Source: Wolfiporia cocos
Lineage: Eukaryota; Basidiomycota; Agaricomycetes; Polyporales; Phaeolaceae
Direction: 5' to 3'
Length of the DNA stretch: 64,000 bases
Assembly (NCBI GenBank): GCA_029448655.1
Contig: JACCLO010000013.1
Coordinates: 62,001 to 126,000, forward strand
The translations under genes and the position numbers were made by a program. Shown one piece after another: positions 56,528 to 64,000 of the stretch. Each line of letters starts with the position of its first letter. The stretch's first letter is position 1. The notes below the pieces were generated by a model, which saw only the letters and a program-made list of their open reading frames with translations, had not been told where the DNA came from and searched no databases.

Positions 56528-57419
56528 TGACACAGACTAGCTGTGGGACTCACCGCCTATCCACAAGGTGAGGGAAAGAGGCAAGCACTAGCCAGGGCAT
56601 ACAGAAGAGTGGTAAGTTCTTCTAGGGCATGCAGCACCTAGAAGAATAGAACTAACGTTAAAGGTGTTAAGCCCTATGCTTATATACATGCTTATATTGA
56701 TTACATAAGTAAGGTGATTGACCTACCCTAAATTAGAGAGGTCCGTGCATGCATGGGCGATGGTGCCAGTATGGTGTCATCCGTACATCATAATGACAAC
56801 ATAAGGTGTCATGGCATAATTTGTCTACTGTGACCATGCTAGCCTGTAAGGGCTGAGCCAGTAAGAGATGAGGGGTGGATCAGAAGATCCACATACTTGG
56901 TAACTGGGCTGGAGGCCTAGTTCATAATGACATCATAATTGGAAATGATGATGTCATGGAACATGCTAGACCAGAGGTCTAGAATAGTGATGGCATTATT
57001 GTGTAATTATGGTGTGCTATGGATTGGACTGGGCTGAGGGCCTGAGCCAATGGTGTCATTATTGGTAATGATGATGAGGGAGTTACATCATAGTGATGTC
57101 ATAGTCTAGGTTGGACCGGAGGCCAGACCATATGACGTCATGATGATATCAGAATGATATCATGGGCTAGACAAGACCATAGGTCTAGTCTTATGACAGA
57201 GGTTGGATTGGTAATGGAACATGTCATGCTTGATGACTAGCACGTAAGCGCTGTGTCATAGTTGCTTAGTAGCGTGTAAGCACCCTTGGACTTAGGTAAT
57301 AACTGTTAGGTTACACCGGCATGTTGGCTTGTACTGATAGGTACAGGATAACTCGTAGGTATGCATAATAATACCGGATAAATGGCAATTAATAGCGGAA
57401 AAATGTCAGATCTGTGACA
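56528..57419 (-). mobile_element. Family B solo LTR, long copy
   Basis: TGACACAGACTAGC..CAGATCTGTGACA with perfect 5 bp duplication TATTC (56523-56527 and 57420-57424); 892 bp. The extra length comes from repeated tgatg(a)tcat-like units (about 56930-57190). Confidence 0.9.
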
Positions 57420-58448
57420 TATTCAACATTGTATACCTTCCACCTACCCTCTGCATTACATCACACTCTCTTGTGACCAACTTGAAGCATATACCACTCA
57501 GGGTGTGTGTAGTATATAAGCACTTCAGTATATTTATGCAGATTGACCAAGAATAATTCCTCCGTTGCAAAAAAAACTTGTAACAACACCAAGCAGGGCT
57601 GGCCACTGGCCAATTCCTTAGGGTGAGACCAGCCCCAGCATCCAGACAAGCAAGCAAATCCCATCATGTGGCAGCACCCTGCCATTATTGACACCACCGT
57701 CATCATTTTGATCCTCCCTCTCCCTCTATCCCTTTTCTTTCTCTTTCTGTTTTCCTTACATGCTGAGGCTCCCTATTTGTATCTACTGCTTGCCACATGG
57801 TCTGCCTGTGTTTGCCCTAAGGCCGGCACATCCTCCTGTGTGCAATGCACACCTGATGATTGGCCTGCCTGCCCGGCAGCCCATCCATCCCATGTCTGTT
57901 CCCAGCTAACACCAGGCCTACCTCTGTAGTGCATGCAATGCACTTCCATAGCACTGTCTCCCTTTGCCAGTGCAACAGTGAGCCTGCAGATACTTGTCAG
58001 GCATCATGTATGTCCTAATGGGCTGACTGGCTGGCTACTAGCTCATCTTCCTGCCATGAGGGTTCTGCTCAAATCCAACTACCAAGTCATTCATCATCTG
58101 GCTGATCCACAGTGTTTGGGGTCCCTGGCTTACAAATTTGAGTGCCGGTCCTCGGTATTGGTGGCAGCATGTGCTAACAAAGCTTGCACCTATTCCATTC
58201 CATACTAAACAGGGCCCATGTGCAGAGAGTGGCAAATTGTGGTATGCTAACATAAGCTATAGACATGTGACCTAATAGATAAGATGTAGGTAGAGGTGAG
58301 ATAGCCCATATCTACAGGTAACGTGATGTAGTCACCTCGGTGTGGTGGTTTGAGTCCCAGCAAAGGTAAAGTTTGTCACAAGATGGTTGGATGGCAAGTA
58401 ACCATGCAGACTCTATAGGATACCAGCAATATCCTGTAGTTTGTAACA
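57420..58448. other. Unassigned region with a tRNA-like stretch near its end
   Basis: An open frame at 57666-57929 (+) begins with a hydrophobic stretch (VIILILPLPLSLFFLFLFSL) but has no further features. Around 58310-58375, gatgtagtcacctcgg and ggtttgagtcccagc form a tRNA-like element like that at the end of some family B LTRs. Confidence 0.35.
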
Positions 58449-58846
58449 AGTGTTACTTGGGATTCACCAATAGTTAGGCAGGTTGTTGGTGAGGTAACAA
58501 AAGAATAAGAAGCTAGAGCAATAGCTAGATAGTGGATGAGATGAATAGAACTGAGGTTAAGTCATCTCAGTCTCTGGTCTTATATACATGAGGGGGCAGC
58601 AACTGGTATTGGTCTGCCCTAAAGTTCCTTGGTCTGTGTGCAAGCCAGTAATGGCAAGCACATGTCTTTATGGGCATTGAGTGATGGGTGGCCCAATGGT
58701 ATTGTGTTTGTGCATAAGGGTCTGATGTTTGGATCCTGTGGCAATGAGTATGAGTCATTCAATCATGTGCTGTGATCAGTCCACTTATGCAAATCAGCTT
58801 AGTAGCATGTAAAGACATGTACTGATAACCAGGAGACCATGTATAG
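58449..58846 (-). mobile_element. Truncated family B-like LTR
   Basis: It starts TGTTACTTGGGATTCACC and has the hairpin gaggttaagtcatctcag, tatatacatg, ctgccctaaag and ggtctgtgtgc. The right part is cut by the next LTR. No duplication found. Confidence 0.55.
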
Positions 58847-59208
58847 TGACACAGACTATCTGTGGGACTCACCACCTATCCACAAGGTGAGGGAAAGGGC
58901 GAATAAGAGAGATAATCATGCAGCAGGGAAGTGGTAGGCTTCTCAGGTGGCAACACTGAGAAGAATAGAACTAAAGGTCAGCCTAACGCATGACCTTAAG
59001 TTATATACACGTGGGGCAGTGAACGTAGTAAGTCTATCCTAAAGTGTATGGTCTGTGTGCCTGTAAGGGTGGCACAGCTAAGTCCTATCTACAATGACCG
59101 TGCAAGGCCGGTAATGGCCAAGCCAATGGTAGAGTACAGATGGGGTATCCAGACCTGTGGGTCTGCACACAGTGACATAGTAAGGCCAATGGGCCGAACA
59201 TGTCATGG
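58847..59208 (-). mobile_element. Family B LTR, left part, cut by a family A LTR
   Basis: TGACACAGACTATCTGTGGG with landmarks ctatcctaaag and ggtctgtgtgc. It is interrupted at 59209. The sequence after the family A LTR (61138-61225) is family D-like, so the two sides may not be one original LTR. Confidence 0.6.
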
Positions 59209-59520
59209 TGTTACAGTTATTTTATTGTTCAAATGCTTGCAGAACTCACCATTGGGTGAATACGATACAGGGACTTGTTGCGCAACCAACTCCCCTGGCC
59301 ATGCATGATTCTACTGGGCCAAACCCCAGTTGTGCTAGCATATAGGGCTTGTCTCAGCTCTGACAGATCTTACCCGGTCACCATTTCATATTTATCATAT
59401 CGTGATTGACAAATGGTGTTCAACTATCGTACCATTGCTATCTATCATTTCAGATGTATCACTACATACTTATCAAACATTTCAACCTAGGACGTAGATA
59501 GTATAGGTGACATCAGGGAT

Positions 59521-60608
59521 TAGTGATGTGCAAAGCACGGCTCGGCTCAAAGCCCGGGGCTTGGGCCCGGCTTTGAAGGGCTTGGGCTCAGCGAAATGTC
59601 AATGTCACAACAATTTCTGTGATGCCTCACATAATACGATTACCCCAGGAGTCGAACCCTCGACCTCCTGGCTACATCGTCAGGTGATGTCTTACAGCGT
59701 CACCACCCCCAAGTAGCTAGCGCGCGGCTACAGAAGTAACATGATATGATTATGTAACCTCGAAGTAATGTGATCGTTTAGGCACATGCGCACAGGCCAT
59801 GCAACTTTAGGGCAAGGGTAGTCACTAGTATTACTGCACTCCTATCATGTATATAAACTAGGGTTCTGGGACGTTGTACTCCAGAACCTTTATTCTCGAC
59901 TATGCCTTAGGGCACTTATACTCCATGCCTCGCTGCGCTCTTGATACTCGCTAGTCTGAAGGAACCTCAACCTCAATAACGACTAGGGCCCTATCTCACC
60001 TCTATGTCGACTTGGTTGTAGGATGTTGGCTAAAGGAGTGGGCATATGTGTTGAGGGATGACCCAGAGTATTTGGGTCAGTCAAGCCGGGCCCTCCTTGA
60101 CGGCTCAGGCCGGCTTGGGCCTGGCTCAGGCTCAGGCTGGGGCTTATGGGTAATCAGGTAGGACCTCGGAATTATTGGCTTGTGCAGTTCAAATGACAGC
60201 ACAACATATTCAGAATGCTTATATGTCTACTATTTGTTGATAATCTGATCTACAAGTGTTTTCACAGCTGCTTATGATGTTGACCGAAAATCCAGATCTC
60301 GATCACAACCCCGATCGCAACAGTAGTCACAATGTTCCGCACCGTGTTAGCAGATCACAGGTCATTGTAATGGCCGTTGAGATCATATAAGGTGAATTGA
60401 TGCAAAATCTTAAACCATTTTCGCTAATTTTAACAACACCACAGCTGCGTGCCTAAAGCCGCCGGCTCAGGGCTCGGCTATGGCCAGCTCATGATCCAAG
60501 CAGGGCCCTGAGCCATCTTAAGCTGCCCCCAAGGCTCGGCTTGGCTCGGCTTAAGTCGGCTCGGCCAGGCCCGGCTCACAGCTTTGAGCCGTGCTTTGCA
60601 CATCACTA
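59521..60608. mobile_element. hAT-type GC-ended MITE with perfect 8 bp duplication, split by an LTR
   Basis: TAGTGATGTGCAAAGCACGG..GCTTTGCACATCACTA with perfect duplication TCAGGGAT (59513-59520 and 60609-60616), inserted in the family A LTR. Without the LTR at 59603-60079 it is about 606 bp and nearly identical to the copy at 47165. Confidence 0.9.
59603..60079 (+). mobile_element. Family B-like solo LTR with antisense tRNA-like module
   Basis: TGTCACAACAATT..ATTTGGGTCA, 477 bp, perfect 5 bp duplication GTCAA (59598-59602 and 60080-60084). Near its 5' end, on the minus strand, lies a tRNA-like stretch with GGGTTCGACTCC (B-box, about 59648-59660) and ggtggtgacgctg (A-box-like, about 59693-59705). 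Plus-strand landmarks are cacaggcc, ctttagggc, tgtatataaac and ttattctcgac. Confidence 0.85.
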
Positions 60609-60660
60609 TCAGGGATGCATAGGACTCCTAAAACCTAGTGTAGTATGTAAACTCATGTAA

Positions 60661-60808
60661 TGTCACAAGCACGTCATGACCATGTGCCATAATAGCTTAA
60701 GTACTGAGACCCACCGATGCCAACAGAGTTGGCATTGTGCCCTTTTGGTGCAATGGTTATTGCATTACGGCTGAGCATCGTTATTGGGTTCTCACGACAG
60801 CGCGTGAT
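60661..60808. mobile_element. 148 bp SINE-like or MITE-like insert with tRNA-like core
   Basis: Flanked by perfect 6 bp repeat ATGTAA (60655-60660 and 60809-60814) within the family A LTR. It contains TTGGTGCAATGGTTATTGCA (A-box region) and GGGTTCTCACGAC (B-box-like). The ends gtcacaagcacgtcatga and tcacgacagcgcgtgat are imperfect inverted copies, so it could be a MITE rather than a SINE. Confidence 0.55.
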
Positions 60809-61137
60809 ATGTAACTAAGTCGAGGCCCTTCAGCTTGACCTTGTTGTAATGACAAGAGTCTTATACTCATTCTCAAACATAGGAAACTACACTCAGTATA
60901 TTCTTGAGCCCTGAAGACTAAGTCCTCAAAGTGCACACTGACTTCTTGGACTTAGGCAAGTACTACATTGTGCTTGCTTGTGAACCCAGATATATTCTTT
61001 AACATGTACTGAATATTGAACAACCTCTCTGGTCTTTTACCTCAAGGTATTGCACAAACGACAAGTCTATACAACTTGGTGCAGAAGATTTATACTTGCA
61101 ATTCAAGTATAACAAACAGGTATATGACCTGTAACAG

Positions 61138-61225
61138 TTGCTCTGGCACTGCCAGGGCTTGGCTTAGCATGAGTGGGGCATCAAATTGGGTGTGTCTTTA
61201 AGGCAATGAATTTTGTCCTGTGACA
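61138..61225 (-). mobile_element. Family D LTR end fragment
   Basis: gttgctctggcactg..ttgtcctgtgaca corresponds to the terminal 88 bp of the minus-oriented family D LTRs. Confidence 0.55.
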
Positions 61226-61368
61226 ATATTATGACAGTTGCACTAGGGTTCAGCCCTGCTAAATTGCAATAACAGGCACAAACATGGGATTCATACAGTA
61301 TAGCTCTATCAAACCATCCTATAACTACCCATCATAACCTTCAGCTGGGACAGGCAGAAAACAAGCTA

Positions 61369-62913
61369 TCAAACAGTCAAGAACTCCATGCAGCTTTGGC
61401 TGCTAACTCTAATTTCCTGCTTCGTCCATCCTTCCACTAACTGAGGAGACACCATTGCCATCCCAGTTTTGCACCACCCACCACCATCTTTGTGAGGCTC
61501 AATCAGCAGGAGTAAAATTGTCTCCTCCCAGATCATCCGTGCCACACTTGCAGAAGAGTAGAGCTCTGTTGTTCCAATGATCACAGCATGAGATCCTGGC
61601 TTCCCACTGGACCATGCTTGCCCATGTCGTCCACTGGCTGTGATTGACTGCATATCCGAGTCTGCTGTTGGAGGTTCAAACGAGACCAATGCCATTGGTG
61701 CAGCAAACAGAATGAACCCAAAGCTGTCGACAGCTACAGTTGGAGGGTTGTGCAAATACCAACAAGCACCCGTCACAACAGATCTCACATCGGTCAAGCT
61801 GCCATCTAGTAGGAGAATCGATGGCTCGTCTTGATTGGTGGATTCAGGTATCGATGGCATTGTACGACGCACAGATGACATTGGTAACGATAATGATGCG
61901 CCAAACCAAGTCGCTTTCCCTCCGCGCGCTGTGATGGCCCTCAGAAGCGCAATGGTAGCCTCGGTCCGTCCTGTATATAGTGCAGGGTCCAGCTGAACGC
62001 CAAACAGCCCCATGATGCTGTAGATGACATCGACATCCCTTGTCGACGTGCGCATCAGTGCACTACGCCAGATGGCACTCTCCCGCTCGTTTCCTTCTCC
62101 GTAAAACGCAACCTCGAGCTCTAGCAGCTGCGACTGGTGACAAGCGAGGAATGACCACTCAAGGTCAATCTGATCATTGTTGCGGTCGAGACGCGTGGAC
62201 GAGAAATGCGGCCGTGTGCCAAGCATCAGTGCGTTCAGAAATGGCAGTACAAGCACACCATTTTCCGGCACAACCTCGATAGATGCGATGCTATTGCCCA
62301 GAAAACCCCTCCCTAGCTCCCAGGTAACGATACAGATAACTTTCTCAGGAAGCAGCGTCTCCTGTAACGTCCACGATCGCTCTATCCATGATGTCCGCTC
62401 GCTCACACAGACAAAGCCCCCGACTCCACCTGGAAGCACCATGCAGATGCGGCAGCTGCGGTAGATGGTAGCCATGTTCCTGATTTGCCAGTGCTTGTCA
62501 TCCTCGAGCTTCTGCATGATGCATAATCTGTCAATCCAGATATATGGGATGCCTCTGCGCAGTGCAACAGAGCAGACAGTGTGTAGGACTTCGAGAGACA
62601 GACGATCGCCGTCTTCCGCCCCTTCGACAGCAAGCGATGAGGAGACAGGGGGCTTGTGATTGCCTTCCCAGACGTAGGAGATCGTAGCATACGGCAATGA
62701 GGCTAGCGTCCCAACATCGGCTCCCTGCCATATGCGCAGAATGCGCTCCGCGCAATAGGCGTTGCAATCGATGAATCGGATTGTGCGGGGAGTGGCAACG
62801 TCATCAACACCTAAAGTCCTACCGGCTGCTTCAGCAAGAGTCCACTCGTACGGAAGTCCCAAACCAGGGCGGAAAGCTGCCGTTGCAGACTTCTTAGCTG
62901 CCAGGATAGCCAT
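61369..62913 (-). CDS. HET-domain protein 2 (heterokaryon-incompatibility type)
   Basis: A 514-residue intronless frame that is colinear with HET 1 (36862-38397). The motifs are YATISYVW (75-82), YIWIDRLCIMQ (124-134), DKHWQIRNMATIYRSC (139-154) and RSWTLQE (179-185). The N-terminal 190 residues are most alike. Differences cluster in the middle (about 205-260), including a changed ELGRGFLGN segment, and in the tail, which here ends SSQSCMEFLTV. As for other HET proteins the expected role is cell-death signalling after non-self fusion. The partner or ligand cannot be inferred. Upstream homology with HET 1 extends about 750 bp. Downstream homology stops within about 50 bp of the stop, and the 106 bp downstream direct repeat is missing. 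Frame intact. Confidence 0.85.
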   Translation of the reverse strand: MAILAAKKSATAAFRPGLGLPYEWTLAEAAGRTLGVDDVATPRTIRFIDCNAYCAERILRIWQGADVGTLASLPYATISYVWEGNHKPPVSSSLAVEGAEDGDRLSLEVLHTVCSVALRRGIPYIWIDRLCIMQKLEDDKHWQIRNMATIYRSCRICMVLPGGVGGFVCVSERTSWIERSWTLQETLLPEKVICIVTWELGRGFLGNSIASIEVVPENGVLVLPFLNALMLGTRPHFSSTRLDRNNDQIDLEWSFLACHQSQLLELEVAFYGEGNERESAIWRSALMRTSTRDVDVIYSIMGLFGVQLDPALYTGRTEATIALLRAITARGGKATWFGASLSLPMSSVRRTMPSIPESTNQDEPSILLLDGSLTDVRSVVTGACWYLHNPPTVAVDSFGFILFAAPMALVSFEPPTADSDMQSITASGRHGQAWSSGKPGSHAVIIGTTELYSSASVARMIWEETILLLLIEPHKDGGGWCKTGMAMVSPQLVEGWTKQEIRVSSQSCMEFLTV

Positions 62914-64000
62914 GTCGAAGGTGGTTCAAGTGAGAGAAAGAGTAAACGCGTACGTGTTTGGTAGCGACTCTTGGCGCCCAACGATGGGCGTCATGTACTT
63001 TTGGAGCACCCGCGGACACGCACTTAAATCAAGAATCAACATTTGGATTGATGCAGACAATTTCTATTATATGCAAAAATATCCTGACAACTGAGAATGG
63101 AGACACCCTAACAGGATGCCGTATACCAGCCAAGGAGCTTTCTGTAATAAAGCAGGGATCGTGCCGATAGAACAGTGTCATTGAGCAGGTAGACTAACAT
63201 ATCCTCCAGGCAGGTAGGGTGCAAGTAGAGAGAAATCAATCTCTTGTGGGATGGGAGTTGTAGTGGAGCTTGGGGTAGGAGAGGAAGTGCGACCGCGCAC
63301 GTAGTCACCCTCTGAGATGCTGTCCGGTAACGACGTCTTGTACCATAGCGAAGTCCTGCAGGCTTCTCTGGTGCACCATTTGGCGCGCGCATGCGTCGCA
63401 CAAAGCAACGGAATCCAGCGCCGCCTATCTGCTCGTGGTTAGCAGAGTCAGCAGTGCTCACTATTGACGAAGGCAGGGCCGGGTGGTAGCACCAAACGCG
63501 GACTCGTAGGCGATCGCCTCACAAACTGCATCCCGACGTCCGCAATCACACCAAGAGCAAGAATCACCCTCAGCGGATCGCTGACCGCATACACATGATT
63601 GCGGACACGGATGCAGATGATCGCATCCGTGCCGCACGCACCAGTCGAGGTAGCCAGAGCGAGGGGCGTGCGCGACAGGCAGGGATGAGGAGGGCCAGAT
63701 GCGTTTCCCCCCATATCCACGAGACGAGATCTATGGAGAGTTTCGATTGGATGTACAGGCGCCTTTTCGTTCAAATACAATTTAGTGCCGAGGCTCGGAT
63801 ATGCTGGCCGAGGCCCAAAGACGTGAACTCGAGGAGGGGATGTTTGCATCCGCGAGTGCGATGATCCATGGAGCGAGCGAGAGCACAGCGCACCTCATCT
63901 GCGCGGCTGATGTACCACACGGACCCTACCGGAGTCAGCTTATCGTACATCGTCAATGTCAAGATCCGATTGAGCGTTTCTGCCACTGTTGTTAGATTGT
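62914..64000. repeat. Upstream flank of HET 2, duplicated at HET 1 and at copy B
   Basis: 62914-63670 matches 38398-39170, and 63785-64000 matches 40770-40990 and 54600-54830. Near HET 1 the two parts are separated by about 1.6 kb of inserted sequence. Here they are nearly adjacent, so this is probably closer to the ancestral layout. The window ends inside the block. No stable reading frame is shared by the three copies. Confidence 0.65.

Larger units (their letters stand above)
59209..61137 (+). mobile_element. Family A LTR containing a hAT MITE, an LTR and a SINE-like insert
   Basis: TGTTACAGTTATT (59209) to GACCTGTAACA (61137). The LTR body resumes after each insertion with matching order (jumps at 59520/60617 and 60660/60815). 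Flanks catgg and gttgc do not match, so the outer boundary has been rearranged. Without inserts the LTR is about 680 bp. Confidence 0.75.

Overview
The window looks like a piece of a filamentous basidiomycete (Agaricomycete-type) nuclear genome. The evidence is genes split by 50-60 bp GT-AG introns, a fungal type-3 copper tyrosinase with a C-terminal CxxC domain, two HET-domain incompatibility-type proteins, a seven-helix membrane protein of the DUF6533 style, and a dense layer of LTR retrotransposons, hAT-type elements and a Helitron array. Nothing looks bacterial or viral.

Genes are few. (1) Tyrosinase, 2858-5062 (+), seven exons, 623 residues, all copper ligands present. (2) A likely multi-exon membrane protein, 5645-6895 (-). 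(3) A DUF6533-like seven-helix protein, 20436-21968 (+), whose second half is unresolved or decayed. (4) A two-exon Ser/Pro-rich protein of 371 residues, 23023-24186 (-). (5) Two paralogues of a beta-sandwich-like family with identical exon lengths, 26423-27345 (-, truncated) and 48184-49855 (-, 5' end lost). (6) Two closely related intronless HET proteins of 511 and 514 residues, 36862-38397 and 61369-62913 (-). (7) A possible beta-trefoil exon, 52534-52734 (-).

Most of the rest is mobile DNA, and many boundaries can be read exactly because target-site duplications survive. I call four LTR families A (TGTTACGG..CCGTAACA, about 710 bp), C (TGTTACGG..CCGTAACA, about 543 bp), B (TGTCACAG..CTGTGTCA, about 380-890 bp) and D (TGTCACAGGCC..TGTGTCA, about 740-1050 bp). 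Nearly all are solo LTRs with 5 bp duplications. They nest in each other up to four deep (7042-9143, 27802-31323, 33178-34632, 58847-61225). One 2.5 kb LTR pair (28504-31046) is a complete non-coding element. A Ty3/gypsy gag-protease relic with a family C LTR lies on the minus strand at 27290-34632. Three or four hAT-like families with 8 bp duplications are present, plus a dead hAT transposase (10926-12640). Three head-to-tail non-autonomous Helitrons carry a 22 bp minisatellite (17215-20085).

The most unusual observation is a group of three hAT-like inverted-repeat elements (259-938, 40025-40696, 55226-55918). Each carries, inside its long terminal inverted repeats, two tRNA-like modules with pol III A and B boxes that point outward toward the element ends. 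Subterminal palindromic decamers (AGATGCATCT or AGATTAATCT) lie beside them. Segmental duplication around the HET genes, with an empty site for one LTR, and transition-only (CpG to TpG/CpA) decay of repeats give a relative history of the region.
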